Assembly (NCBI GenBank): GCA_903896615.1
Contig: CAITYM010000172.1
Span: forward strand, 41,920 to 105,919
DNA: 64,000 nucleotides
Reading direction: 5' to 3'
From: an uncultured Burkholderiales bacterium
GTDB taxonomy: Bacteria > Pseudomonadota > Gammaproteobacteria > Burkholderiales > Burkholderiaceae_C
Shown piece after piece: positions 18,671 to 28,915 of the stretch. Each line of letters starts with the position of its first letter. The stretch's first letter is position 1. Under the pieces are notes generated by a model. That model saw only the letters and a list, made by a program, of their open reading frames with translations, was not told the origin of the DNA and did not search any database. The position numbers and the translations under genes are program-made.

Positions 18671-19009
18671 ATGAAGCTTATAGTAGCCATTATTAAACCT
18701 CATAAATTAGATGATGTCCGAAATGGCTTAACTTCCATCGGACAAAATGGAATTACTGTATCTAATGTAGAGGGATTTGGTCGTCAAAAAGGGAGGACTG
18801 AAATTTACCGAGGTGCTGAATATTTTTATGACTGGGTTCCCAAGGTGAAAATTGAGCTCGCTGTTAGGGATGACCTCATAGAAAAAGTTATACAAACTAT
18901 TATTGATAATGCCCGCACTTCTAAAATTGGTGACGGGAAGATTTTCGTCATAAATTTAGAGCGTGCTTATCGAATTCGTACTGGCGAGGACGGTGAAGCT
19001 GCACTCTAG
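18671..19009 (+). CDS. glnB/glnK-like: Nitrogen regulatory protein PII family
   Basis: MKLIVAIIKPHKLDDVRNGL, GFGRQKGRTEIYRGAEYFYDWVPKVKIE, KIGDGKIFVINLERAYRIRTGE. Confidence 0.93.
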   Translation: MKLIVAIIKPHKLDDVRNGLTSIGQNGITVSNVEGFGRQKGRTEIYRGAEYFYDWVPKVKIELAVRDDLIEKVIQTIIDNARTSKIGDGKIFVINLERAYRIRTGEDGEAAL

Positions 19010-19185
19010 AGTTATTTCAAATTCGAATCAATTCCGCCCTTTTGTAATTTGTCATCGAGTATTGTGGAGTTTAATCCTTAATTTTTTCAGCGATAACAAT
19101 CACTCACGAATTCTTAAGTCGTTTGCGCTTGAGTGTGCATATGATTAGCAAGAAATAGAAGACTTAGGAGTCTCGGGTTTTAAGA

Positions 19186-19794
19186 CTAATTCATCGCTAA
19201 TTGAACTAGCAAAAAACTGCCATATAAATAGGTTGGAATGCCAATAAGTTTTCTGACAATTGGATTTGCAGTATCAACTTTCATTGCAAAGAAGATACCA
19301 ACAAAATGAAGCAATGCAGTGCTAAACAAAAGCCCAAGGAGGTCTAGTGCTGTGTTGTTTAAGTCGGAACCATTAATCACTGGCAAATTTACAGTATGGG
19401 CAAGTCCGTGTACGATTCCAAATGAGGTTAGTAATAGCAACCCTAAAACCTCAGAGAATTTGCGGTTTGTCGATAATAAAATACCTGTTGTGAAAACGCT
19501 CGCTGAGATTGCAAATTCTAATGATGATGTCGTGGTTAAGAATAAACCAGCTACAGCTCCAATGGACATTCCTAGAACAAAGGAAATAGGTCCAGTTGCA
19601 GGTTTCTTGAATGCTAAAACGCTCCAAAATCCAACCAATAAAATAACCAAAAAATGATCTAGTCCGCTAAAGGGGTGTACCAATCCACTGAATAAATTGT
19701 ATGATTCAGTATGTCCTGGATGTGCATATGAAAAAACGGGGAGCAAGCTTATGAAAAGCATTCCTAGTTTCAATTGAAGTTTGGTGTATTTCAT
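19186..19794 (-). CDS. HupE/UreJ family protein (putative Ni/Co permease)
   Basis: AHPGHTESYNLFSGLVHPFSGLDHFLVILLVGFWSVLA and LTSFGIVHGLAHT. Confidence 0.85.
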   Translation of the reverse strand: MKYTKLQLKLGMLFISLLPVFSYAHPGHTESYNLFSGLVHPFSGLDHFLVILLVGFWSVLAFKKPATGPISFVLGMSIGAVAGLFLTTTSSLEFAISASVFTTGILLSTNRKFSEVLGLLLLTSFGIVHGLAHTVNLPVINGSDLNNTALDLLGLLFSTALLHFVGIFFAMKVDTANPIVRKLIGIPTYLYGSFLLVQLAMN

Positions 19795-19915
19795 TTAGAT
19801 TCCTGTTTATAAAGGGTGAAATAAATCGCACAAGCTGTATATAGTATATAGTTTTGTCGGTCCATTTTAGGCAACTATAATAGAAATTACTTTCCCACCA
19901 AGCAGCAGGGCCACA

Positions 19916-20722
19916 ATGATGAATCCAAATGAATTATTGCTTCATTACGATTCTGGTCAATGCTGGCCTAATTCCTTAGATTTAAATAGCCAGTACCCGG
20001 CCTCGAAGGCTTATCAAGATGCCTTGGCTGTGAGGGCTTTAAGGGTTGCAAGAGGTGAGAATCCAGTGGGATATAAGATTGGATTTACAAACCGAAAAAT
20101 ATGGGATATATACAATGTGTATGCCCCAATATGGGGAACTGTTTGGGACTCTACAACGAGCTACGGCGTTCGTTCTGAGGCAAGCATATCCTTATTTCGC
20201 ATTTGCCAACCTCGTATTGAACCAGAGGTTATTTTTGGATTCAATACTGCCCCTAAACCAAACGCTAGTTTGGAGGATTTATACCAATCCCTTGATTGGC
20301 TCGCTCCTGGTTTTGAGATAGTTCAGTCACACAAAGAAAATTGGATATTTAATGCGGCCGAGGCCGTAGCCGACAGTGCTCTGCATTCAAGATTAGTCAT
20401 CGGCGAGAAGATCAAAATTTCAACTGTTTCCAATAATGTACAAGAGTTGATGGATCAACTTGCAGCCTCCAAGGCCCAACTTTTTAAAGGCGATGAATTG
20501 GTAGATACTGGGCTTGGGGCTAATGTTTTAGATAGTCCTTTAGAGGCATTACATTATTTTTTAAATGAATTGCGCTCTTGCCCGGGATCAACAGATATTA
20601 AGCCAGGTGATTTCGTTACCACAGGAACTTGGACGAATGCATGGCCATTAGTCCCGGGTGAGTCTTGGCGAGTGCAATTTGGTTTTCAAAATATGCACTT
20701 AAAGCTCGATACCCTTAATTGA
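19916..20722 (+). CDS. 2-keto-4-pentenoate hydratase/fumarylacetoacetate hydrolase-like protein (MhpD-type)
   Basis: VGYKIGFTNRKIWDIYNVYAPIWGTVWDS, RIEPEVIFGFN, DFVTTGTWTNAWPLVPGESW. Confidence 0.82.
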   Translation: MMNPNELLLHYDSGQCWPNSLDLNSQYPASKAYQDALAVRALRVARGENPVGYKIGFTNRKIWDIYNVYAPIWGTVWDSTTSYGVRSEASISLFRICQPRIEPEVIFGFNTAPKPNASLEDLYQSLDWLAPGFEIVQSHKENWIFNAAEAVADSALHSRLVIGEKIKISTVSNNVQELMDQLAASKAQLFKGDELVDTGLGANVLDSPLEALHYFLNELRSCPGSTDIKPGDFVTTGTWTNAWPLVPGESWRVQFGFQNMHLKLDTLN

Positions 20723-20731
20723 ACCCATGTA

Positions 20732-21562
20732 ATGAGCGATTTATTTAAACCCTCACACATAGATGAATTTCCTGTGAGTGCTTTAAGCTCGGTAAGGTAT
20801 CTTTTTAGTGATCTAGACGATACGATAACTACCTATGGACGTTTACTTCCCGAAACTTATCAAACGATTTGTGATTTAGAAAGTGCAGGTATCAAAGTTG
20901 TAATTGTGACGGGTTCCTCGGCGGGATGGTGTAACTGTATTGCAAGAATGTGGCCAATTTACGCCGTGATTGGTGAGGGAGGTGCTTTTTATATGCTTTC
21001 GCATGGTGTAAATAAGCCTCTCATGACAAGGGAGTTCGTGCCTTCAAAAGAGAGAGATGATTTCCTAGCGTATTTGGCAGTGACTAGAAACGACTTGTTA
21101 AGAAAGTTTCCATGGCTTTCACTATCCAGCGATCAATTCGCTAGGGTCTATGATATTGCTGTAGAGCTCGAATCCGTTTTCTCTCAGCAGAGTAAGGCAC
21201 ATCCTGAGTTGCTCTTTGAGGTCGTGGATTACTTGCAAAGTAAAGGGTTAAACACAAAGGTAAGCTCTATTCACATCAATGCAACTTTAGGCAGTTGGGA
21301 TAAATTGACAAGCACTAAAGCACTTACAAGCGAGCAATTGGGAATGGAGCTGACGGACATTCTTGAGGAGAGTGCGTTTATTGGAGATTCTTTAAATGAT
21401 GAAGTTATGTTTGGATTTTTTAAGTACTCTATCGGTGTTGCAAATGTTAGGAAATATAAAACCACTCTGAACTGTGCCCCAAAGTGGATCACAAATGGTG
21501 AGCGTGGCGTTGGCTTTGCTGAATTTGCTCAACTCCTACTAAAGGGGCAGTTCCGTAACTAG
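20732..21562 (+). CDS. HAD-IIB family hydrolase
   Basis: FSDLDDTITTYGRL, VVIVTGSSAGWC, SAFIGDSLNDEVMFGFFKYSIGVANV. Confidence 0.85.
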   Translation: MSDLFKPSHIDEFPVSALSSVRYLFSDLDDTITTYGRLLPETYQTICDLESAGIKVVIVTGSSAGWCNCIARMWPIYAVIGEGGAFYMLSHGVNKPLMTREFVPSKERDDFLAYLAVTRNDLLRKFPWLSLSSDQFARVYDIAVELESVFSQQSKAHPELLFEVVDYLQSKGLNTKVSSIHINATLGSWDKLTSTKALTSEQLGMELTDILEESAFIGDSLNDEVMFGFFKYSIGVANVRKYKTTLNCAPKWITNGERGVGFAEFAQLLLKGQFRN

Positions 21563-21694
21563 GCTCAGGTGTGTTTATTCGGTGAAGGTATTTACTCATG
21601 AAGGAGTAATTTAAGCTTGGTTTAGTTCCCTTTAAGCCTTGAGCAACTGAGAAATTGGACATTACTGCCATAAAATCACAGGCTGCCCATACTC

Positions 21695-22957
21695 ATGTTT
21701 TTGATCTATATGATTCTCCCATTAAATACCCTTTGCAGATTAAATTCCAAGCAGCTAACTATCTCAATGCTTGCTGTTGGTGCGACCATTTTTTTGGCAG
21801 GTTGTAACAAAGGTGCTACAAATGCTCCCCAAACTACTCCTGTGGTTGGAGTATTTGAGGTCAAACCTCAACAAGTTTCCGTTTTTACTGAGCTCCCTGG
21901 TCGCACATCACCTTACCTTATTGCAGAAGTTCGACCCCAAATTAATGGGATTGTTCAAAAGAGGTTGTTTGTGGAGGGCGCAGACGTAAATGCTGGTCAG
22001 GTACTTTATCAAATTGATCCAGCCTTATATAAAGCTGCTTTTGATAGTGCCCAGGCTAATTTGCAAAGTCTTCAACTCAAGGCAGATAGGTTCAAGGAGT
22101 TGATCAAAATCAATGCAATTTCTAAGCAAGAATATGACGATGTTGATGCCTCTTACAAACAAGCCTTGGCCGCATTGCAAACTGCGCAAATAAACCTGGG
22201 TTATACCCAAATTTCCTCTCCTATAACCGGTCGAGTTGGAATCTCAAACTTTACGCCTGGTGCACTGGTATCCGCTAACCAAGTCAACGCACTGACGACT
22301 GTTCAACAACTGGATCCTATTTATGTGGACGTGATTCAGTCAAGCTCGGATCTGATGCGTATTAAAAGAGCGCTTGAATCTGGAATACTTAAGCGAGCTG
22401 GTAAAGATGCAGTCAAAATGAAGTTAATCCTTGATGACAATATCGCGTATCCTTTAGGGGGAAAGTTTCAATTCTCAGATGTAACAGTCGACCCGGGAAC
22501 AGGTTCTGTAACGCTTCGAGCTGTTTTCCCAAACCCAAAACATGATCTGCTTCCCGGCATGTTTGTACGTGCAGTGTTGGAGGAGGGGGTGAATGAGCAA
22601 GGTCTTGTTGTTCCTCAGCAAGGCGTCACTCATGATGCACGCGGTAACGCTACTGCACTCGTGCTAAATAAAGAGTCAAAGGTTGAGCTTCGAGTTTTAG
22701 AACTTGGCGACGCTATTGGGGATAAATGGGTCGTTAAAAGCGGCTTAAGTGCCGGTGATCAACTGATCGTTGATGGTGTACAGAAAATCAAACCAGGCGC
22801 ATTGGCTCAGGCCGCGCCCAAAGATGCTTCAAAGGAAGCTACAAAGGAAGCTACGAAGGACATTTCCAAGGAAGCAGTGCAAGATGGAAATAAACTACCC
22901 TCCCAGCAGCCTCAATCAAAGCAATCGGACACGGTAGTAGATAAACCTTCCAAATAA
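21695..22957 (+). CDS. acrA-like: RND efflux periplasmic adaptor (AcrA/MexA-like), lipoprotein
   Basis: Lipobox FLAGC, ELPGRTSPYLIAEVRPQINGIVQKRLFVEGADVNAGQVLYQIDPALY. Start codon uncertain. Confidence 0.93.
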   Translation: MFLIYMILPLNTLCRLNSKQLTISMLAVGATIFLAGCNKGATNAPQTTPVVGVFEVKPQQVSVFTELPGRTSPYLIAEVRPQINGIVQKRLFVEGADVNAGQVLYQIDPALYKAAFDSAQANLQSLQLKADRFKELIKINAISKQEYDDVDASYKQALAALQTAQINLGYTQISSPITGRVGISNFTPGALVSANQVNALTTVQQLDPIYVDVIQSSSDLMRIKRALESGILKRAGKDAVKMKLILDDNIAYPLGGKFQFSDVTVDPGTGSVTLRAVFPNPKHDLLPGMFVRAVLEEGVNEQGLVVPQQGVTHDARGNATALVLNKESKVELRVLELGDAIGDKWVVKSGLSAGDQLIVDGVQKIKPGALAQAAPKDASKEATKEATKDISKEAVQDGNKLPSQQPQSKQSDTVVDKPSK

Positions 22958-22973
22958 CTTAAACTGATTTCAT

Positions 22974-25900
22974 ATGTCACGATTTTTTATAGATCGCCCC
23001 ATCTTTGCATGGGTTATAGCCATTGTGATCATGATGGCGGGTGTTATCTCAATCATTACGCTCCCTGTTTCGCAGTATCCAGCAATTGCACCCCCTGCAA
23101 TTTCAATTACAGGTAACTATCCCGGAGCCTCGGCACAAACTGTTGAAGACTCAGTCACTCAAGTGATTGAGCAAAAAATGAAGGGCATAGATGGACTTCG
23201 GTATATGTCCTCTAGCAGTGACTCCTCCGGCGCGCTTAACATTACTCTAACGCTGGAAAACGGGACCAATCCTGATATTGGGCAAGTACAGGTTCAAAAT
23301 AAACTGCAACTGGCTATGCCACTTCTCCCACAAGTGGTCCAGCAACAGGGCTTGACAGTTGCTAAATCTACAAAAAACTTTCTGATGGTCATGGCCTTTG
23401 TCTCTGAAGATGACAGCATGACTCAGTTTGACTTGGCCGATTACGTAGCTGCAAATGTTTTAGATACTATCAGCCGTGTGAAAGGCGTTGGAGACGTGAC
23501 CATGTTTGGTGGTCAGTATGCCATGCGAATTTGGCTAGATCCTGCTAAGTTAACAGCTTTTAAATTAACACCAGTTGAGGTTATTAGTGCAATTCAAGCC
23601 CAAAATGCTCAGGTATCTGCTGGGCAATTAGGCGGCACACCCTCCGTTAAAGGGCAGCAACTCAATGCAACAATCACTGCTCAAAGTCGACTGCAAACTC
23701 CCGAGCAATTTAAAAAAATAATTCTTAAAACTTCTCCCTCCGGAGCGGCAGTCCTCTTGAGAGATGTTGCTAAAGTTGAATTAGGTAGTGAAAACTACGG
23801 AACTCTAGCGAGATTCAATACCCATGCTGCAACTGGAATTGCTATCAAAATGTCTACAGGGGCAAATGCCCTAGATACTGCTGTAGCAGTAAAGGCAAAA
23901 ATTGAAGCACTTTCGAAATTTTTCCCTCCAAGCATGAAGGCCGTGGTTGCTTATGACACAACGCCTTATGTAAAGCTCTCCATTGAGGAGGTCATCAAAA
24001 CGTTACTTGAAGCAGTTGTGTTGGTTTTTTTGGTAATGTATCTCTTTTTGCAAAACTTTAGAGCAACGTTAATTCCAACTATTGCTGTCCCGGTCGTTTT
24101 ACTGGGTACTTTTGCCGTATTGAATGCATTTGGTTACTCAATCAATACGCTTACGATGTTTGCAATGGTACTTGCGATTGGCTTACTTGTTGATGACGCA
24201 ATTGTGGTGGTAGAGAATGTTGAGCGCGTCATGCACGAGGATGGCCTCAAGCCCAAGGAAGCTACGCAAAAATCAATGGGACAAATTACCGGAGCATTAA
24301 TAGGCATTGCATTGGTGTTGTCTGCCGTATACATTCCTATGGCATTCTTCGGGGGATCTACGGGCGTTATTTATCGACAGTTCTCGATAACAGTGGTCTC
24401 AGCCATGGTGCTATCTGTCATAGTGGCTTTAATTTTGACTCCTGCTCTTTGTGCGACCTTACTCCAACCTGTTGAAAAAGGACCTACTTTTGAGACGCGT
24501 GGATTCTTTGGATGGTTTAATAAAACGTTCGATGACAATAGTCAAAAATATCAATCTGCAGTAGCAAAAATACTGAAACGATCTACGCCTTACATTATTA
24601 TTTACGGCGCGATAGTTGTGCTGATGGGTGTACTATTCGCTTTCCAACCAGGAGGCTTTTTGCCTGATGAAGATCAAGGAGTTTTATATTCACAAATTGT
24701 TTTGCCTGCAGGTGCTACCCAGCAGCGCACGCTAGAGGTTGTTAAAGCTGTAGAGCATCAATTTTTGGTTGAAGAGGGCGAGAATGTTCAAACGATGTTT
24801 GGCGTTGTGGGTTATAGCTTTGGGGGTAGTGGACAAAATGCTGGTTTGGCTTTTGTAAGACTCAAGCCCTGGGATGAGCGAACCCGTGCTGATCAACGCG
24901 TTCAAGCTATTGTGGGTAGAGCCATGAAAGCATTCGGTCAAATTCGGGATGCTAGGGTTTTTGCATTCGCACCCCCTGCAGCACTTGAGTTAGGTAATGC
25001 AACGGGTTTTGATTTGCAACTTGAGGATAACGCTGGGCTAGGGCACGAAAAACTCATGCAAGCAAGAAATCAGTTGTTGGGGCTTGCTAGCAAGGACCCA
25101 ATTTTGTTCGCGGTCCGACCCAACGGACAAGACGATACTCCGGAATACCGCTTGGATGTTGATCAATTAAAAGCTACTTCACTGGGGCTTTCGCTTGCAG
25201 AGATCAACACAGATATTAGTACCGCTTTGGGAAGTGCGTACGTCAATGACTTTATTGATAAGGGGCGTATAAAGAAGGTCTACGTTCAAGGGGTTGCGGA
25301 GTCCAGGATGCTACCTCAAGACATAAGCCGTTGGTTTGCTAAAAACAACAAAGGAGAAATGGTTCCTTTTTCAGCCTTCTCATCGGGGCGTTGGGCATAT
25401 GCATCCCCTCGAAGAGAACGTTATAACGGGCTACCCTCCATTGAGATACAAGGCCAATCTGCACCCGGGAAAAGCTCTGGTGAGGCACTTGGTGAAATGG
25501 TAAAACTAGTTGGACAATTACCCGAAGGGATTGGCTACGAATGGACGGGTATTTCTGATCAAGAAAGCAGCTCCGGTAGTCAGGCGCCTGTTTTATATAC
25601 AGTATCAATTTTGTTCGTTTTTTTATGTTTGGCCGCACTTTATGAGAGCTGGGCTATACCTTTCTCTGTTATTTTAATCGTGCCGCTAGGAATTGTTGGA
25701 GCAGTTCTCGCCGCATCGCTTAGAGGATTTGCAGACGATGTGTATTTACAAGTTGGACTGCTAACGACAGTTGGCCTGTCGGCAAAGAACGCAATTTTAA
25801 TTGTTCAATTTGCAAAGGCGCAAATGGAGGCTGGGGGGGAGTTGGTAGAGTCAACACTAGAGGCTGTGAGAATGCGTTTGAGACCTATTTTGATGACATC

Positions 25901-26114
25901 TCTAGCTTTCGGATTTGGCGTGTTACCACTTGCAATTAGTCACGGAGCGGGGTCTGGTGCTCAAAATGCCATTGGTACAAGTGTTCTGGGTGGAATGATA
26001 TCTGCCACTGCACTTGGTATTTTCTTTGTTCCACTGTCTTTTGTTTTTATTCGTAAAGTGTTTAAAGATAAAGGGGATCTAAGTCATTTTGGTTCAGGTC
26101 AAGCTAAGGACTAG
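22974..26114 (+). CDS. acrB-like: RND efflux pump inner-membrane transporter (AcrB/MexB, HAE1)
   Basis: [41 protein letters not shown], 1046 aa. Confidence 0.97.
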   Translation: MSRFFIDRPIFAWVIAIVIMMAGVISIITLPVSQYPAIAPPAISITGNYPGASAQTVEDSVTQVIEQKMKGIDGLRYMSSSSDSSGALNITLTLENGTNPDIGQVQVQNKLQLAMPLLPQVVQQQGLTVAKSTKNFLMVMAFVSEDDSMTQFDLADYVAANVLDTISRVKGVGDVTMFGGQYAMRIWLDPAKLTAFKLTPVEVISAIQAQNAQVSAGQLGGTPSVKGQQLNATITAQSRLQTPEQFKKIILKTSPSGAAVLLRDVAKVELGSENYGTLARFNTHAATGIAIKMSTGANALDTAVAVKAKIEALSKFFPPSMKAVVAYDTTPYVKLSIEEVIKTLLEAVVLVFLVMYLFLQNFRATLIPTIAVPVVLLGTFAVLNAFGYSINTLTMFAMVLAIGLLVDDAIVVVENVERVMHEDGLKPKEATQKSMGQITGALIGIALVLSAVYIPMAFFGGSTGVIYRQFSITVVSAMVLSVIVALILTPALCATLLQPVEKGPTFETRGFFGWFNKTFDDNSQKYQSAVAKILKRSTPYIIIYGAIVVLMGVLFAFQPGGFLPDEDQGVLYSQIVLPAGATQQRTLEVVKAVEHQFLVEEGENVQTMFGVVGYSFGGSGQNAGLAFVRLKPWDERTRADQRVQAIVGRAMKAFGQIRDARVFAFAPPAALELGNATGFDLQLEDNAGLGHEKLMQARNQLLGLASKDPILFAVRPNGQDDTPEYRLDVDQLKATSLGLSLAEINTDISTALGSAYVNDFIDKGRIKKVYVQGVAESRMLPQDISRWFAKNNKGEMVPFSAFSSGRWAYASPRRERYNGLPSIEIQGQSAPGKSSGEALGEMVKLVGQLPEGIGYEWTGISDQESSSGSQAPVLYTVSILFVFLCLAALYESWAIPFSVILIVPLGIVGAVLAASLRGFADDVYLQVGLLTTVGLSAKNAILIVQFAKAQMEAGGELVESTLEAVRMRLRPILMTSLAFGFGVLPLAISHGAGSGAQNAIGTSVLGGMISATALGIFFVPLSFVFIRKVFKDKGDLSHFGSGQAKD

Positions 26115-26116
26115 TT

Positions 26117-27619
26117 ATGAAATCAATATTCAAACCAAAATCTGTCAAGAGTCATCCCGTGATACCAGAGATTTTTATAAGATCAGTTAGCTCAAGAGTT
26201 GTCCTACTCTCCCTGTGTGCGATTCAAGGGTGTACGCCCTTAGTTCCGAAATATGCAAGACCTGAACCAAGCATTCAAAATACTTTTCCCTCCTCAGATG
26301 CAAGCCTAAAAAGTAGCCCCGATTTAAAACCAGAGTCAGCTTTAAATGCTGTATCTGTAAATTCAATGCAGTGGCAAGATTTTGTAGTTGATCCATCATT
26401 AAAGCAGGTTATTGCCTTAGCGCTTGAGAACAACAAGGATTTGCGTATTGCAGCCCTTCAAATTGAAAAAGCGCAAGCACAATTTGGCGTAGCTCAGTCA
26501 AGTTTGTTTCCACAAATTAATGCAAGTGTAGGAAATACGGCTACTAAAACACCTGCGAATTTGTCAGCCTCCGGTCAGGAATCGATCATGCACGATTACT
26601 CTGCAGGCTTAGGATTTAGTGCCTATGAGCTAGATATGTTTGGTCGATTGCAAAGTCTTAGGGCGTCTGCATTTGAGCAATACTTAAGTACTTCCCAAGC
26701 AGCGCTTTCCGTAAAAATAAGCTTGATTGCACAAGTTGCTTCTCAATATTTAACGCTATCCGCAGATCAATCCCATTTGCATTTGGCTGAACAGACCTTT
26801 CAAGCACAAATACAGTCTTATGAGATAGATAAAAAGAGATTTGATATTGGGGTGATATCAGAGCTTGATTTAAGTCAGTCACGCACCTCTATTGAAACGG
26901 CTCGTGTTGATATATCTAAATACAAATCTCTTGTTGTTCAAGATCTTAATTCACTTAATTTGTTAGTCGGTAAAACTGTTTCTGAGACATTACTTCCCAA
27001 AGACTTTTTGGCAACGCCTGCAATCACTTTAATTGCCCCAGGGCTCCCCTCGGATTTGTTGCGCAATAGACCTGATGTACTAGAGGCTGAGCACCAGCTT
27101 ATAGCTGCTAACGCAAATATTGGCGCTGCACGTGCCGCTTATTTTCCTAGTATCACTTTGACCACATTTTATGGTTCTGCGAGCCCATCGCTCTCCGGTC
27201 TATTTAGTCAAGGTTCCAGATCATGGTTATTCGTCCCCCAGATTAATCTCCCGATATTTGATGGTGGACGAATTTCAGCTAACTTGAAAATAGCGCAAGC
27301 CAACCAAAAAATTGCAGTAGAGTCCTACCAAAAAGTTGTTCAAACTGCTTTCAAAGAGGTCGCTGACGCGCTCACAGTTCAAGACAATATAAGGGAGCAG
27401 TTGACAGCGCAAGAATCTTTGGTTGAGGCCACAGCACTAAGTTTTAAACTATCACAAGCACGCTATCAAAATGGTATTAATAGTTATTTGAATGTACTTG
27501 ATTCCGAGAGATCTTTGTACGCAGCAAAACATAATTTGATCGCTCTGAAACTAGCGCAAGCGGCAAATCAATTTACACTCTACAAGGCACTTGGGGCTGG
27601 AGTGCAACAAACACAATAA
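26117..27619 (+). CDS. RND efflux outer-membrane factor (OprM/NodT-type lipoprotein)
   Basis: CAIQGCTPLVPKYARPEP lipobox, LPSDLLRNRPDVLEAEHQLIAANANIGAARAAYFPSI. Confidence 0.95.
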   Translation: MKSIFKPKSVKSHPVIPEIFIRSVSSRVVLLSLCAIQGCTPLVPKYARPEPSIQNTFPSSDASLKSSPDLKPESALNAVSVNSMQWQDFVVDPSLKQVIALALENNKDLRIAALQIEKAQAQFGVAQSSLFPQINASVGNTATKTPANLSASGQESIMHDYSAGLGFSAYELDMFGRLQSLRASAFEQYLSTSQAALSVKISLIAQVASQYLTLSADQSHLHLAEQTFQAQIQSYEIDKKRFDIGVISELDLSQSRTSIETARVDISKYKSLVVQDLNSLNLLVGKTVSETLLPKDFLATPAITLIAPGLPSDLLRNRPDVLEAEHQLIAANANIGAARAAYFPSITLTTFYGSASPSLSGLFSQGSRSWLFVPQINLPIFDGGRISANLKIAQANQKIAVESYQKVVQTAFKEVADALTVQDNIREQLTAQESLVEATALSFKLSQARYQNGINSYLNVLDSERSLYAAKHNLIALKLAQAANQFTLYKALGAGVQQTQ

Positions 27620-27673
27620 GTTCATTAAGTTTTCATTATTTGCATTAGCCTAACCCTAACCCGTACCCCTTAT

Positions 27674-28903
27674 CTATTGGGGAGAAGCTTTTGATATTGA
27701 ATTTTGATACAGTCCTGCAATCATGTCAGTTTGATTGATCATTCCCACGAAGATTCCTTGCGTGTTAACGACTGCAACGTGTCGCATTTTTTGCTCAAGC
27801 ATTAAGGGTATGACCTCTACCATTGGGCTCGTGTTCAGTACCGTTTTGGTATGTGTGCGCATGATTTGACCTACGACCTCAGGTCTATTGGAAGTAGAGC
27901 TGGAGTTCTTTTTAAGTAAAGCTTTAAGTTTTTTAGTAAAACTAATGTAATCATTGGTTTCTATTTGCTTTAAAAAATCTGATCTAGTCACAATTCCCAT
28001 TAATTGGCCACCCTTTGTTACAACGGGGAGCGCCTGAACATTGCGTTGTTTTATGATTTGCCAGGCCTCACTTAAATGAGTGGCAAACTCAAGTTGAGTC
28101 ACGTTTTTATTCATGATGTGTTGACACTGAAGGCTACCCGTTCGTCGATTAAATGCAATTCGCTCAGTTTGAAGAAAGAGCTCCTCCAAAACGCCTAAGT
28201 CGACATCTATTAATTCATTTGAGTGGGTGAGAGCTGTTTTTAAATCTTTAGAAATTAAACTACTGCTAGATTCGTTTGAGTTAAGTGGGGATTGTGACTC
28301 AGTTGTGTTTGGTCTTGATTTTGGAAAAGGATAGCGTTGTCCTGATAGCTTGTTATATATAACTGCACTTGCCAGCATTAAGACCGTATTGATAGCCAAA
28401 GGAGTGATGATAAACATGTAGCCCAAGTCTTTAATCCAATCTCCCCCTAAGATAGTGATCAAGGCTACGGCGCCACTGGGGGGGTGAAGACATCTTAGAG
28501 CAAACATTAGCGTAAGAGCTATAAAAATCGCGATACAGGCGCAAATCACAGGGTTGACAATAAAGTGGACACAAGTAATGCCAACAAACGCACTGATGAG
28601 ATTTCCACCTAAGAAGGACCAGGGTTGAGCGAGCGGACTCGAGGGGAAGGTGAATAAAATAATTGCTGATGCCCCCATGGGTGCCAGCAACCAGAATTGA
28701 GCAAGTTCGTTGGAGATTAGAAAATGAGATACCAAAGCGGTGATTAATATTCCAATCATGGTCCCCGTGCAGGCACGCAACTTTTCCTTTGTGCCTACTT
28801 CAGGTAAATCAGGTATGTTTCTTTGAATCCAATCGGGAAGTCTTCCTTTAAGCAAAATGAGTAGTTCCTTCTTCAGCAGGGTATTTCGAATGAGACAATT
28901 CAA
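27674..28903 (-). CDS. HPP-family membrane protein with C-terminal CBS domain pair
   Basis: MGASAIILFTFPSSPLAQPWSFLGGNLISAFVGI (HPP), then two CBS units (VTQLEFATHLSEAWQIIKQ..., IMRTHTKTVLNTSPMVEVIPLM...). Confidence 0.92.
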   Translation of the reverse strand: MNCLIRNTLLKKELLILLKGRLPDWIQRNIPDLPEVGTKEKLRACTGTMIGILITALVSHFLISNELAQFWLLAPMGASAIILFTFPSSPLAQPWSFLGGNLISAFVGITCVHFIVNPVICACIAIFIALTLMFALRCLHPPSGAVALITILGGDWIKDLGYMFIITPLAINTVLMLASAVIYNKLSGQRYPFPKSRPNTTESQSPLNSNESSSSLISKDLKTALTHSNELIDVDLGVLEELFLQTERIAFNRRTGSLQCQHIMNKNVTQLEFATHLSEAWQIIKQRNVQALPVVTKGGQLMGIVTRSDFLKQIETNDYISFTKKLKALLKKNSSSTSNRPEVVGQIMRTHTKTVLNTSPMVEVIPLMLEQKMRHVAVVNTQGIFVGMINQTDMIAGLYQNSISKASPQ

Positions 28904-28915
28904 ACTTGCAATTCA

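Noticed and set aside
21695-27619. RND efflux operon as a possible novel system
   Set aside because: Complete, canonical adaptor/pump/outer-membrane set; the only mild oddity is the lack of an adjacent regulator.
27648-27663. Telomere-like CCTAACCCTAACCC
   Set aside because: Only two units in a short gap between convergent bacterial genes; chance occurrence.
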